NCBI GenBank assembly: GCA_034670405.1
Contig: JAXDDX010000049.1
Coordinates: forward strand, 2,922,001 to 2,986,000
From: Hoplostethus atlanticus
Taxonomy: Eukaryota; Chordata; Actinopteri; Trachichthyiformes; Trachichthyidae
Direction: 5' to 3'
Length of the DNA stretch: 64,000 bases
Translations under genes and position numbers: made by a program
The notes under the pieces: model-generated
The model's input: only the letters and a program-made list of their open reading frames with translations
Told to the model about the DNA's origin: nothing
Database searches by the model: none
Shown here: positions 35,225 through 50,200 of the stretch, one piece after another
How positions within the stretch are numbered: the first letter of the stretch is position 1
Layout of the letters: every line of letters begins with the position of its first letter

Positions 35225-38200
35225 TTATTTCAACACTGGGTACTGCCTCTGACCGCCCAAACGACCAGAACGGAGTCCACCTCCTGAAGGTGCACTTGTC
35301 TGGAAAGAGGAGGAAAAGAGAAAGAAGAGGATTAATAAATTGAGAAGGACTCAATTGAGATTAGACTCTCTTTCTCTGTTTAAAACTTGTTCGAAGAAAA
35401 ATAAGAGTCATAAGGACCCAGAATTGAGGCATGAGACCAGCGGGAGTTTTCATTTATCTGTACTTCACAGTAAATACATTCAGCTGTGAAAGATACACGG
35501 TCATACTCTCAGTTTCGGGCTGCTGTGATGTCCCATGATGATATATATGATGAGACTCACCTGTGGAAACTGGGCGGGGTTATAAAAGGTTACGCCTCCA
35601 GTGGGTGGAGCTCCCTGCACAGGATGACCCTGCAAATGACAGGTAGAGTTACTACAGTGACTGCAGTGTGTCTTCCTATCCCATTACTTCTATGGGCAGA
35701 GACAGTGCTGGCTTCATGTGAGACCCAGGATCACATTTTCCACATTCTGCCCATGAACAACACAATGGGTGACTGAGGAGAGGATGCACTATCTCACCAG
35801 TCTTTTCCACTTTGTGCTGTGACATCATTATACTACACATCATCCTGAAGCTAAGGAGAAGTAATGATAAGCAGCTGTTGGATCCATCAACGAGGCAGCA
35901 TTACAAACCACTGGCTTCACTTGTTTTAGTAACCATGCAAAGCACTGTGGAGGGTTAATGTCAGTGTGGCAAGGTAGTCGTCCTGCAATAGTCTCCAGCA
36001 TTATTCACTCTCTGATCTATGACTGACCAGATATCCAGTGACCTTTATATGTAGTTGATGGTTCATCTTTATACAATGAGTGACTGTCTACAACTCTGAT
36101 TAGTTTGATTTGCTGACCATTGGGTTGTATTGGGTTGTATTAAACAGATAAAGAGTTAAGTAATTAATGCTGGAGGCAGCAAGCAGGCAAGCAAGCAGGG
36201 CTGCAGGCATCTTGGGCTGGATGGGCAGTGAGGCTTAAGGTACAAATGGTGAAGCGTGCTACATGTGATGTGATGAGCTAGGTGGGTAGCGAGGGGTGTG
36301 GTTGGCAGGTGGGTGTGAGAGCAGGACGTGGGGCGCTAGAGGTACCTGGTTTAAATGCTGACTCACTTCGCGTGATAAAGAACTCATTGAGCTAGAACGT
36401 GAGAGCTAAAGACAGCAGGGGGGAAATAAACAATGGACAAAAACACAAACCACAGACCCAGATTAATAATCTCCCATGCACCGGATTAGATCTGCCTCCA
36501 CTTTCCCCAAATTCAGAATGAAAACAAATAAATCAGCATTAGAAAATTAGGATTCTTGAAAAAAAATGGACAGACATGGAGATATTAGATTTTAACAGCC
36601 AATGGAACTGATTTTACATTTTACATTTTGTCCTGGCCACATATTTTGCATGATTATGAGGAAAGATTTTAAGTAGACAAGCAAGCATTCTCACACACTT
36701 TCACACACACACACTCTTAGACCCACACAAACACACAAACAAGCACACTGCGCGTACTGGCTGTTAGGAGTAGAGCATCATGTTTCAATGGTGGCATGAC
36801 GGTACTATGGTAGATAGAGTAGCACACTACTATGGTGCCAGCCGATGAGAACCAAGTTGTCTTACCTCCCCTGACTGTGACCCATCAGGCATGGGAGGAC
36901 CCTCTGGACCAGGGGGTAACAACGTTGGGTTGAACATCTAGGAAGATTAATGAAACAACACCAGAAGTGAATCCAGATTAATAGACTTCCAGCTTTATAC
37001 TTAAAATGGTGCTGCTCAAAGCCTTCAGCAACTACACAATGGAGTGTGTGGCTAAAATTGCATAAAGAAGTGGATAGGCTACTCAGTTTTCCTCTCAAAT
37101 TTCCTTTGATAGAGCAAGGACAAAAACAAGAATAAAAACTGGTATTAGTACTTGAAATAGACCAAAGGAATTAAAACTGATGCAGAGATAGATAATATGA
37201 AATGCGCTTTGTTATCTAGACTATTGCTATCAGGGAAACTAGTCTAATATATGTACAGTTACCTAACACAGCTAACAGGGGAGAGACAAAGTTACCATCC
37301 ATCAGCTCTATTTATAATGATCATCTGGTGTTTTGGCAAAAGCCTTCCTAATGCACATGAAGAACTGTCCTCTCAACATCACCTGACAGGGTGTACCAAT
37401 AAATCGTGACAGAGTACCTGTGGAACAGCGCTGGGATTTGGTGAATTCTGCTCCTGGTTTCCTCCTTCACTGCCCTCCATTGGCTGCTGATCATCAGGAG
37501 CTGAGGAGACAAGAGAGAATAAACAGTAGTTTATATCAAAGTCCAAACCTTAATTGCAGTATAGCAACTCTTAAGGAAACTACTGTATTTGTTTACATAA
37601 TGATTTTTTATTTTATTTTGTAAAGATGTACATGTATTATGCTGTAAACCTTGGCGTAAAGCAATCCTGTATTTTAATTCTAAAATAAAAGATGATCTTT
37701 CATCAACACACCACATGCCAAGTATTACATATTCCTCAGCTTATTTCACAAACATACATCACTTAGTGATATTACTCTTATGTATGATACACACCTGAAC
37801 TAGGCACAAACAGATTCGCTGGCATGGGCATGGGTGCCAGAGGGGCAAAGATGTCTGCTGGGGCCGGGGCTAATCCGCCCGGCTTAGTAGGTTCTACTGG
37901 GGTTCAGGACGTCCACATATCTGCTCTTAGTGCCTGAGAACAAAGCAACACAGTTAAGAGGCAGGAAATATGGGAAACAACAGATGCAAACACTATAATT
38001 AATATGTCAGAATTGTATTCTCTCCCCCAGTTACTTCTTCCTTGCGCACTTTCAAAGAACCTTTGTCCTACAGATAATTCAACTTCTCTAACAATACCCG
38101 TTTCATGCAAGGTCAAACACAGGTATTTGTGAAGCCACAGGCCACAATCCATATCTCACCTGCCTTCCTGGAGAACATGTTGACAGGAGGACCACCACTT

Positions 38201-41200
38201 GGGGGTATGCCACGCCCTCCAGGGCCAGGCATGGGCGCCATCATGGGAAAGCAAGAGGGAGGTGGCGGAGGGGGCTTACTCTAGCAGATAATAAGAAAAT
38301 CCTAACATCAGAATTAGTTCATCTTTGCTCAAGGGTTTGCTCAGTTCAGACAAACAACAAAAGTAAGGCCTAACATAAACATCAAAAAGCAAATCTGCCT
38401 TGTAGAACAATTTTAGAACATCACAAACCTCTTCCTCAGGCTCATTCTGGTCAACCCATCTCTGCCTCGTCTCATCCCACACAATCTAACAGTAAAAAAC
38501 ATACAGAAAACATGAGTTGAATTCATACATATACACAAACCTGTGAAAAAGTATAAAAGAATTGTTTTAACTTACAGATTTATTTTTGTCATCTGGCAAG
38601 TGAGCGTCATTGTTTCCCTTCCCAGTGAACCACTTCAGCCAGCCAACACCACCACCACCACCACCCTGTGTTAAAGAGAGGAAGGAAATTGCAATAAGCA
38701 CCAGTGATGAAATGTTACAGGAGTGCTGATAAAACATGTGAATGCACATGTGTGTGTTTATAAACCTTTTTAGGAGAGTCCTTCTTGGCCTTCTTGGGCT
38801 CCTCCTTGCGGGGCTGTTCAGGTATGGAGGACGGAGGTGGTGAGGCCTGCTTGGCAGCTGAGTTGCTCCGATCTCTTCCCCCGGAGTGGGAGTGAGTGGA
38901 AGACTCAGAAGTGGTGCGAGAGCGACGTCCTGAAGCCTAATGACCACATAAGTACAGACAGATATGAATATGAATATTGAATCATTCTTTTGAGGCTCAT
39001 GTAGCAGGAGCCTGGTTTTGAACTGGGAGTACGCCGACAAGACAAACGTCTGTCTCAAAGCCTTAATCACAATACCTCTATAGTTGCTGAATGCTATCAA
39101 AAACAGAAATGGAATAAAAAAAAAAATTCAATGCTGCCGAGTTGTGAAAATACTATTTTTAAAATCTAAAAGGTTGACTGTGCATGCACGCTTTCTCTCA
39201 GCAACACTGCTTCACACTCGCAAATTGGTAAATTCACACCAGGGAGCAATCAAAGGTTAAGTGTCTTGCTCAAATGTTCCCTGATAGTAGTTTTATATAT
39301 TTTATATCATTCAGTCTGCCTGATTTAACACTCAGAGTTGTAGAGACGTGAGAGCATTTCTTGGAAACTAAAATCAAGATATTTGATGATGATTAACTGT
39401 GCAGCCCGAAGTTAGGTGCTTTCTTTGTGGGCACATTAGCAAAGATAGATGCACCAGCACAGGAAGTTGAAGGCAACGCTTTGGCTTCCAGTCAGATTCT
39501 CAAGCCTCAAAGGCCAACCTGTGTTTTCATAACTGATATCAGATAGGAAAACACATCTTCAGAACAAATAGAAAAAACAAGACTCAGACATGGCTCCACC
39601 TTTTATGAGTGAGACACACAAAGAACGCACCATGTGCATTGAAGACTGTGAAGTAGTTCTCGATCTCCTTACAGGACCCTGCAGTACCAGGAAAGACAAA
39701 GTGGTTACTACTCCCCGCAACAGCTATGCATGGACACAAATAAAAACACAATTGTATGGACAGATGTAACTTTGTGACTGCCAAGGGAGGTAAAGCCAGG
39801 CAGATACCCAGACAGATACATACCATGTGAGCCATTTGGTCATAGAAGTCCATCTGAGGTGTGAGGGTGCTCCTGATTGGGGAGGAAGACATCGATGGAA
39901 CCGTCTGCATCTCTGGTGGGGCCTGGGACAAGTGCTCTACTGTGGGTTTATGGCCAGGAGAAGGGGGCATATGCTGAGGCATCTGGGGTGATGGGTGGTT
40001 CATCTGTAGAGGTGGCTGCTGCATCTGGGGTGATGGGTGGTTCATCTGTAGAGGTGGCTGCTGCATCTGGGGTGATGGGTGGTTCATCTGTAGAGGTGGC
40101 TGCTGCATCTGGGGTGATGGGTGGTTCATCTGTAGAGGTGGCTGCTGCATCTGGGGGTGCATGTGAGGTGACATTTGGCCCACATGAGGAGGCAGGGGAC
40201 CAGGCTGCTGCGGGGCTACTGGATACATGTCTGGCTGCTCAGGCTGAGGGTGATGCTGGAAAGGAGGAGGAGCAAAGCCAGGAGCCTGTGGAGGGTAGCC
40301 TGAGACTGGGATCTGGCCTGGTGGTCCTGGCAAACTGGGGGGCACTGGGTAGAACTGGGGCACATCAGTGGTGGGCATGGGCTGTGTTGGGGCCATCCCG
40401 TCTTGGAGGATGGTGGTGGGAGCTAAAAGATAGAGAGGAGGTCTGGTGAATTTTGAATCATGCTCATTATAAAGAAAGAAAGAAAGAAAGAATGAAAGAA
40501 AGAGAGAGAGAGAGAAAACTGTCTACGTATAAGCACATGTATACTGCCACACACACACACCTGGAGGCATCAGCTGTACTCCCTGCGGTGGCGGCCCAGG
40601 TAGTAATGAGCTCATCAGAGGGTTGTCAGGGGTCGGGCCATCCACTTCCAGGGGCATGGTATAAGGCTCAGGTGGACTGGGCTGGTCCAACTCAGAGCTG
40701 GGGGTGCTGCAGTCATACTGCGAAGGAGTTGCTCTGTCTGAATTGTAGGCTATCACCCCCGTCTAACAGAAGAATGGAAACAACCAATAGTTTGCAACTT
40801 GGTTACAACTAAAGAGAAAAACCATCAACTATCATGTATATACAAGTTTGAACAAAGGAACTTTTACACAAGTCCTTTCTAAGGTTTTTGAAGACATCCA
40901 AAGCATTATTTCTCAGGAAAAGTCTCTAGTATCATCAGAAATAAGTCCAAATGTCACACCCATAACACTAGAAATACCCATACTCTAAAAGACACTGCTA
41001 AAAGATTTTGCATTGCTTTTATAATCCTTCACACTTTTGTAAATGTTTTCCATGAGGTTTCTCCTTCTCACCCTCATCTGTCCATCCAACTGTCTGAGGT
41101 GAATCAACCACTCCAGTTCATTGAACAGCTCCTGCTCCGGCTTCTCCTTTAGCTGGGGGTCGAAGAACCGCAGCTTCTCAGACATCTGTGGACAAACACC

Positions 41201-44200
41201 GGATACACAATTGTTAGAATGACAAAATGGTTGTGCATTTATATTGACAGGACAGAGGAGGAACTGAGGGAGAGAGGGACACTGCTGTTTACTCCCATCA
41301 TCTGTGATTATTTTATCAAATTTAAAAGTCTTCATTGAAAGAGAAAGTGAAAGAAAGTGAGAGAGAAATACAAATCATGTCTGTGTACCTGTATGAGCTG
41401 GCTAATGAAAACAGGGGAGTGATAGGAAGGCTGCATGAGGACAGTCCGAGAGATAACTTCACAGTAGTGGAAGGCCTGGGCGCTCAGCCCCGCTTCAGCC
41501 AGGCGACATGCATAGATCAACTTGAACACCTAATAAGGGATGAAGAGTAGAGAATAGTGTTCTTCCTTATTAACATCATCAGGGGTGAACATATCATAAA
41601 ATTATGTGCTACGCCATTGGACTAGGGAAAGGGCAAAATTAAAACAAGACCAGGTCTTTAGTAGTCCATATAGGCCTACTTAGTATGCCCAATGGAGTCA
41701 ATAAAATATTAATATTAAGGTCTCTGACTCTCAGGTTGTGTCCTAGCTTGTTACAGGTTATAAGATCTGAGACAAGGCTAGAACGTACACCTAGCCGAGC
41801 CTAAAAAGTAAACCAACAGGCAGCCGATGTAGAGGCTAAAATAATGCACAATGCAGAGTTGCACCATATGAAGCCATGTCACAGTCTCTGTAGTCTTCCA
41901 CTGCTTTAAAATTATTTTACTGGAGTAAAATATTAGAGTTTTGTACAAATATGCAGTTTACTGTCAAGTTTAGTTGAAATCTGGGAGCCCTGACAAAAAA
42001 TATGAGCATCCTCTACTATAACACGTTTATTAAAAAGAGGATTTATCTTGTTGTGCACATCATAAATAAGGGAAATCTATTACTCAGTTACTTACCTGGA
42101 AATTGGGCAGTAAGCAGGACTGGGAGCCCAGAGACTGAGCATACTCATAGGCCTCAGTCCTCTGGATTGCTTCATTGGTCGCAAATTGGTAGAAGCGCAA
42201 ACTGAAGTGAAGAGAGACAGTGATAAGATTATATGTGAGCGGATTTTGTGCTAACTGTATCTTGGTCTAGTCCCATTAAAACTCTTTGTTTGTGCATGTG
42301 TGTGTCTCTGTCTCTAACCTGTGGTTAGAGCCAACCAGAACCATCTTAGTGCTCTTCTTTGTGAACACTCCCAGTCCGACCTGGGCCATCAAGTAACAGA
42401 AGTGGGCAGCATCAACCAGCCCCTTGGAAGCTGCCACAACACAAAATGATTGCTTTAGACAGAATGCATAGGACAAAGTCTGTTTATGTCAGTCAGCCTA
42501 CAGAAACCGCAGAAAGCGAAAAATACGGATGGAACTACTATTTGGTTCAGTCCAGTGAGGTATAGTCTTTTTGGTGTGATCCTACCCAGAGTGTCGCCCA
42601 TGGTGGTGATAGTCCGTGTATCCAGGTCCAGGGTGTGTGTGAGGTTCGACAGCACCATGGCCAAATGAGGGCGCCAGTCGCCCCACTTCTCCTCTCCACA
42701 GCACTAAAGATATGAAGGGGAGAGCGATCTCTAAGATACACTTAAAAAGCAATACAAAACTACCAACTTCACATATATTGTCCATGTAATTTCTTCAGAA
42801 TAATTGTGAGAAAGCAATACATACAGTGGCTGATGCAGGCATTCGCCCAGACATCAGCTGGTACACGGTCTGGAGAGGGTCATTGATGGGCAAACTGTTG
42901 GCAAACCTAAGCAACAAAGACAAGCAGAATATGGCTCTTACCTTGTACTACTCTGAAAAAAATATTCACAGAATAAAAGCACACACCAGTTTACATGTCA
43001 CACCCTTTAATCCACTGCAACTCTACCTGGTCATGACACGTGCATGTGTCCTGTTGTCCATCTTACTGGCCAAAAGCAGGGCGTGGCCCCAGAGACCTCC
43101 CTTCATGGCTGCTTCTAGTGCATCCTGTTAGATAAACATAGGTGGACACACATTTCATATTTCAAGATAAGGTACAAAATAAGTGACTTTACTCTAGTCT
43201 ACATAAAGAGGGTATTTCTTGCCTTCTTGCGGCCAAACAGCAGCAGTTCCCTGAAGCGTTCAGTTTCCTTGCCAACATTCTCTGGGACGGTCATGAAGGT
43301 GTCAGATAGGAGGGATAGTGGTCCTGCTCCCGGCTCCTCCTCGGCGCGTGCTAGTGGCTCGTTGTTAAAGTCAATCAGGTTGGCTTCATTAGGACTCTTG
43401 CCCGGTAGCCAGACAGACCGATGCTCCTTCAGCAAGAGGTCAGCAATGTCTGTACCAACCACAGTCTTGAGAAACAAGAGTGTTAGAGTGAGAAAGCTGT
43501 TTCAACATGACAAAGTCCCATTCCTGCTTTCAATTCCAAATCTTTCCATTCCCATCTGCTCAGTCTTACCCCATTCTGTCTACAGAGCAGCACAATGAAG
43601 TCCCAAAGTAGGCAGGCAGAGTCCCTGTCCAAGAGGTCGTTGTTGCGGGAACACTCCAGGGCTTTATTCTGGGAAAATTTGATCACATCCACCTTGTGGG
43701 TCTCCTCTCTGATGGACAGGACACACAGGATTTGAGATAGGCTGGCAATAACTGGTGAAATTGTTCCTACCTATAATAAACATTGATTCTGACACTGGAT
43801 TGCAGCAAAAATGCTAAATTTGGTGTATTTGGTATGTACATGTGATGTATAAAATAACACCATGGGATTATGAAATAGGCGCGTGTAATTTAATGTCTGT
43901 ACTTTGGAGCAGAATTTGCACAGTGCTGGTAAAGTGTCATGGGTTAGGGACTGGAAGATAAGCATGAGGGCTCACAAGGGTGAATGCCCTTACTTGAGAA
44001 GAGGTCCAGGGAAGATTCGCAGTTCTGCCTGATCAGGGGTGTCTTGCAGCATAGTCTGCAGAAAGAGACATGGTGAACAATTATGCTTTATTCTGCCTTA
44101 AGGTTCAAACTGTACCTTTCTAAATATAAATACTTGAGATATAAGTGAATTGTTTGACTCAAGTCAAATGTGTAAGTTCTCAGAAAAGGCAAACGATACA

Positions 44201-47200
44201 TGAGGAAAGCTATTTGTATTGGACTTTGGCTAGGCAGGTGGTTAGGTCCAAACTATTGCTCTCAACTGTTAGTATTGCATGACCCCGTGGTGCCACGTTT
44301 TTGTCACTGGTAAATTTAAGGGGAATGGGGTGTTCAATGTGTCTCGCTCTGTTTAAAAAAAGCCCTTGTCTTTAATTATAAGGAATTGGTTTTAGACGAT
44401 TTGCTCAATACTGATGTACTACTGAAGATGAGACATAACATGCAACAGAATCCTGTACAAGAACATCTATTCTGTTACATTTTCGACTGGTGACACTTCT
44501 TAACTTGTTACTTGTTATATTGTATGTTAGAATCACATTGCGGCAACAACATCTAACACCCTGCACCTAAGTATCTCCTTTATTTCTCCCTGGGTCTTAT
44601 TTCAATTCTCGCACTTGCCCTTACATGATTGTTCTATGGCCACATGAATATTGACCACTTAGGGCACTAAAGCATTTTTGATTGTTTGTGATTTTTGCCA
44701 ATATAGGAATTTAAGATTATTCTACTATACGTCTCCCTGGATAATAGTGTCAGGTAAATGGACAAAATGTAATGGACCTTCTGACAACACAATGTACACA
44801 TAAACTTGCCACACTATGCTGCGGAAACCCAAGTTTCATTTTCAAGTTCAGTTTAAAATGTTACCTCCATGTTGTAGATATCGACAAGAGCAGGTTGTCC
44901 AGCTGAGGGGAGATTGGGCAGAACTTGGACCAGATGACCACCAGGTCCAAAGCGGGCACAACGGTGGGGTATGGTGAACTTCTCTGGGGTCGTAGGACGA
45001 GGAGGAGCTAGGAGGAGAATAGGGAAAGAGAGATAAAGAAACCGTGGTATAATGTCCCACCTAAATGTATTGGTTTGATTAGTAGCTGGTTGAATTAAAC
45101 CTATGGTGGGTATACTGCGGATTCTTTAAGAACATGACCAATCCGTAAATGCAAACTGCCCTGATATTAAAGATTGTGTCCTTACGCTGCTCAGGGGCGA
45201 TCCAGGTGCCGTCTGCAGTGTAATCAGAGGCATAGGGGTACTGGCTATAGTTCTGGGTAGCATCAGTCTGGTCTATGTACTGTCTACCATAGGAGTAGTC
45301 CACGGGCAGGGTGGAGGCCGTGGTGTCATAGACCGCTGACACCAAGTCAGGTTGGCTCCTGTACACCTGGCTCTGCACAATGGACAGACGAGACAGAGGG
45401 AGAAACATTTTATTTATCAGACAGACAGATAGGCAGAGACCAGAGAAGTGATCAAGGCCAATAACAACCACTGAATAAATTGTGTTTGCAAGCTAGCAGG
45501 ATCAGCCATCTGTTAAGACTATGATAGCTGGTGCAATATGGCTTCTGAACCGCTGAGCGGGCTGTTTAAAGCCACAATGGTCAGCTGTATCATTAGTCTA
45601 TTGTTGTTGAGCCCTATGGTGAGGTTGGAAATTATTGGGTGAAATGTTGTGAACTCAGTGTAAGCCTAAGTGTAGATTCAATGTCAGGATAGTGTAGTTG
45701 TAGGGCAGATAAGCACCGTTCTGATTGTTGAGAGCGGATGTGGAGGGAGGTGTTTCTGTGACGCTATAACATACTGTTCTGGAGGTGTCATGGGCCTAGT
45801 TCAACAAATTATCTGTTGGTAGGTGCCTACTTGATAACCCCAATGACATTTATGCCTATAATCCTGTCTCTCAACTAGATTTGTCAAGTGCCTACTGTAC
45901 CTAGAGCAGCTGACAACTAGGGAATGAGCATGTGACTGCTTGGAAAGATAGCTGATGGGAGAGAATAGATGCCACTGGGGCTGTCATGGGATAGCAACCT
46001 ATGGCAGCAGTACCCAAGGCCCATAGGTATGTTGGTTACATCTGCAAAAGCTATGGCAATGCACCAGAAGGAGAATACCCCTTTAGTTATTCAGAGCAGG
46101 GGTGGAAGACGATTCACAAGCAGATGACACAGCAAAAGGCATTGGTATTGATATGACTGAGTAGGGAGAACACATTACTAGAACTCAGGAGAACAGTACT
46201 TGTGGGAAAGAAGCACTAGGTTTGTCCTTGTGGCTGACAGAAATTCACAACCTTGAAGAGCCCTTAAAATACACCAAGGAAAGATGAGGTGCTTGATGGA
46301 GGGAATACAGGAACCCCACAATGATTTCTACATCTTGGTTGATCTACGTCCTGGTTGATCTAGCTATTGATGGTGTATGAGATACCATAACAAAGGTAGA
46401 TAAGGTAGATGTTAAGATAAGGTAGGATGATGATAAGGTAGAATGATACATTAGCACGGGGCTCTTAACCATTTCCTGTCTCAACAGTGTAGCACTGTAC
46501 GGGAAGGGGATGCCCTTGAGTTACCACTAGCCACTGACGTTTATTTACTAGATTACTAGATAAGCCATCGCTCGGAAATAACACAAGGAATAGTTACATC
46601 AGATGCTGTGCATAGGTCCACACACATTTAAAAAATCCATACATCTACCTGTTGTGACCGGGAGCTGAAGCTGCTTCGTCTGCTGCGTTGGCTGTGGGAG
46701 CTGTGCAGACTGTGGGCCGACTGTTCGCTGTGGACGCTGCGCCGGTCAAACTCATCACCATACGGGTCTCCACGTCGACGGTACTCATCATCAAAGCTGG
46801 CATCATAACCCGGGTAGTACCGCCACTGGTCTTCATAGCCATCTCTCCTGTACATGGGGTGTAGATAGTTTGTGAGAGACAAACAGTACTGCATTATTTT
46901 AGAGACATTAGGTTTAACTATCTGTTGCATTTCATACTGAGTATTGCAAGAGAATTATTTTTAACTGTATGAAGACTCTTACAGTCATAATGAACACAGC
47001 AGAAATAAAATCTATAGCAAAGCTGAAAATAAACTATCATCTGAGATTGCAATATATTAGATAAGCTTCAGCTTACAACAACAATTCACACTATTAATGT
47101 AATAGTGACTATTAAATTATTATTTGGTACTCTGGATAAGAGGGTGAGGGTTTTTGCTTGAGCATTTGGATTGTTATGGGATAAAGCTGCCTGTGCCCCT

Positions 47201-50200
47201 GTTGGCCATATAATCGGAATTTATGAACCACTTCGCTTTCATGTTTTCAAATAGTTTTCTCTGCGTACCTGGCAGGATATGGCTGTTGGTTATAGTAGGG
47301 GTCTCTGCTTCTATAGGCCTCATCATAGTTATACCAGTAGGATTGATCATAGTATCCTCTGTAGCGAGGGTCGTATGCTCCAGGATTGTAGCCTTCCCAC
47401 CGGACATATGCAAAGAGAAGGAGAAGAAGATGAGATACATTTATTTTGGCAACTAATTATTTTCAGTCCACCAAAAGTGATAAGAACAGTGTGTTAGACT
47501 TTAGAGACCAATAGCTGTACCAATGAAAGTAATCCCAACTAGTGACTACCGTGTCTCGTACCTCCATATTCATACTGTTTCTTGTAGTATTCTGCATAAT
47601 ATTCATCATAGGCACTTCGGTTCGCTCGGTGGTAGTCATCAGGATAGCCTTGCCTATATGGGTGGAAGAAAACCAAAGTTCAGATTTACACACAAGAACC
47701 TAACAACCAAATTCAGGAGTGACAATGACATAATATTTTAGCAATATTTAATTCCTGAATCTCTCCTTGCCTAGTTCTCAAACTTCCTTTACTCTGACAC
47801 AATTTATACTCATAAACAAGTGAAATCAAAACAATGCTGACTGACATACAACTCAGGTATTGATGACCATTTGGTGTGAGACAGTGACACATTATTTCAC
47901 TGACCTGGACGAAGGTCTGTCTGAGGGTCTGTCTGAGGGTCTGTCTGAGGGTCTGTCTGAGGGTCTGTCTGAGGGTCTGTCTGAGGGTCTGTCTGAGTAC
48001 TGACTGGTCCTGGAGCTGGGTCTGTCCGGCTGAGGTTCTCTGTACTGGTAGTTTGGATCTCGGTAGGCTGGGTTAGGTCCTTCATATCTGCCATACCAAG
48101 GATCTGCTCTCCTATATGCATCATCCTGGGGGATAAAAGCTTCCATAAGGCATTTTCTGTCTGCTGCTTTGGCCAGAACATTATTATAGCAGTGACCACC
48201 TTTTGTAATGCAAATCTGCATATCATCACAAAAAAGGTGCTTAATGAATACATGCATTAAATATGAATGATTACATACAACTATATAAAATTAAAAAAAA
48301 GATTTTTCACATACTTGATAATATTGCTGTGCTCTGGGGTCCCCGGGTGGAGGTGGGTACTGGCCAGGAGGGTAGGGAGCTCTGCTATCTGGATATTCTC
48401 CATAGGCACCTCCATAGTAGCCTCCATACACCTGCCCTGGCACCGGAGGAGTGGGGCCATACCCTTGCTGGCTGCCCACAGAGGAGGGTGGTCGAGGTGG
48501 CTCTGCAGGAGCTGGCTGGGGAGCCCCCGGAGGCACTGGCCCCCGAGGCCCAGGAGCAGAAGCAGCGGCAGAGGGAAAGGGAACATTCCCTCCAGCAGGC
48601 CCCTGTGCTGGAGGTGGATACGGGCCATAGGAAGGTGGTGCTGCACTAACTGGAACTGGAGGAGCATCTCTTCGTCCCTCCAGTGCAGGCTGAGAATTTG
48701 ATGCCTTAGGGGGCATAGGCGGTGGCTGCTGGGTGTTTGGAACTAATGGGAGTAATTGGGAGGGTGCTGATGGTACCTGTGTGGTAGATGAAGAAGCTGG
48801 AGTCTGGACAGGGGGGTCCCCTTCCACTCTTAGCCCCTGCTGAGCATCTTTGGTGACCTGTAGGTAAAATCCAGGGGCATTACTGGCCTGTGGAGACCCC
48901 TGTAGAGAGGAAGGGTGGCCAGAGGCTTGGTTTTGGTTCTGTGATTGGTGCATAGAGAAATCAAGCAGTTCATAATTTGATGGCTGATCATGATTAGAGG
49001 CAGCAGCAGTCACAGGTGGAGCCTGCAAATTAGCATGCAGAGCAGAGTGGCTGTCTCCACCCAATGATTGGCCCCTTGACAGAGGGGGGACGGGTTGGCT
49101 GAGACGGCGGCAGAGCTGTGATCTCTGATTTTGCCCCTTGCGTGTTGTCTCGAGCAAGATTGAGTGGGCTCTGACTAGAGGCAGAAGAACTGAAGATCAT
49201 TAGTCCAGGGGTAAATAGTGGGTTGTGATTAGAGGTTACTAGAGATGGCTGACAGGTACTGGCACCCTGCCCCTGTGAGGGTGGTCTCACAGGTGGGGAA
49301 GTTTCACTAAGGCTACTTTGACTGGTTGCTTGAGCAAGATAACTGGGGGGAATCACACTGTAATTGGACACCGGCGGGGCAATCAAAACAGGCTGGTGGA
49401 GCGAGTCAGAAACAAGGAGAGACGCATAGCCCAGGTTGCCTTGTGAGTCTGACAGCTCCCCCTCACTCACCTTCGGTGGGTTCTCTAGGTTCTCTGAGTG
49501 GTGCTGTGAAGTTGGCTGGGCTCTCTGAGGGGGCTGCAGGTCCAGCGGGCTATCTTCTGGGGGTTGGATGACATCAGCACTAGGCTCTCGTAAAGGGGCA
49601 AGAACTGGGGGAGCTGCAGGGGCTAGCAGGATGTTAGCTCCCAAGCTAGAAGGATCATTCTGAGCCCAAAGAGTAGTGGCAGGGCTTTCACAGGGCCGAC
49701 TGGACCCATAGGCGCGGGATGAGGGCCGGGAGTGAGAATGAACCACAGGGTGCATCAGGTGAGGCACCCCACCTCCAGCCCCAGTAGGCAGGGGTTGTCC
49801 TGGACCATAAATATTTTCCAGATTATCTGGGGGCTGCTCGAGGTTACCAGGTATGGAATCAGCAGCCCCCTCTGCTACCATTTTAGCCCTATCAACTTCA
49901 ACAGGACGCACTCCAACCACATGTGAGCGCACAGGTTCAAAAGAGCTGTTAGCACTGGCCTGGAAGATACCAGTTGGTTTGGGAGGGCTGGGTGTGGGGG
50001 GCTGGCTGTGGTACATCCGCTCCTGGGAGCTCTGGTGGGCACCCATATCCCCAGCGGGGGAACTGTCAATCTGCTCAAAGTAGCCTCCCGTGGCAGCAGA
50101 GAGGCTAGCATCATCAGCAAGGCGGGGGCTTTCCTGCTGGATGAAGGTGCCCACTACCCCCTGGTGCCGACGTGAGCCAGTTCCACTTCCATGGCTCACA

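Noticed and set aside
47912-47997. Regularly spaced short repeats that could suggest a CRISPR-like array
   Set aside because: The units are contiguous 12-mers without spacers inside a coding exon of a vertebrate gene.
47897-48253. Second open frame encoding repeated TDPQ
   Set aside because: It is a shadow of the 12-bp sec16a repeat. The (SDRP)n frame continues in phase with both neighbouring exons.
48263-48701. Plus-strand open frames of 128-144 codons opposite sec16a
   Set aside because: They lie antisense to a well-supported Pro-rich coding exon, whose composition leaves the opposite strand open.
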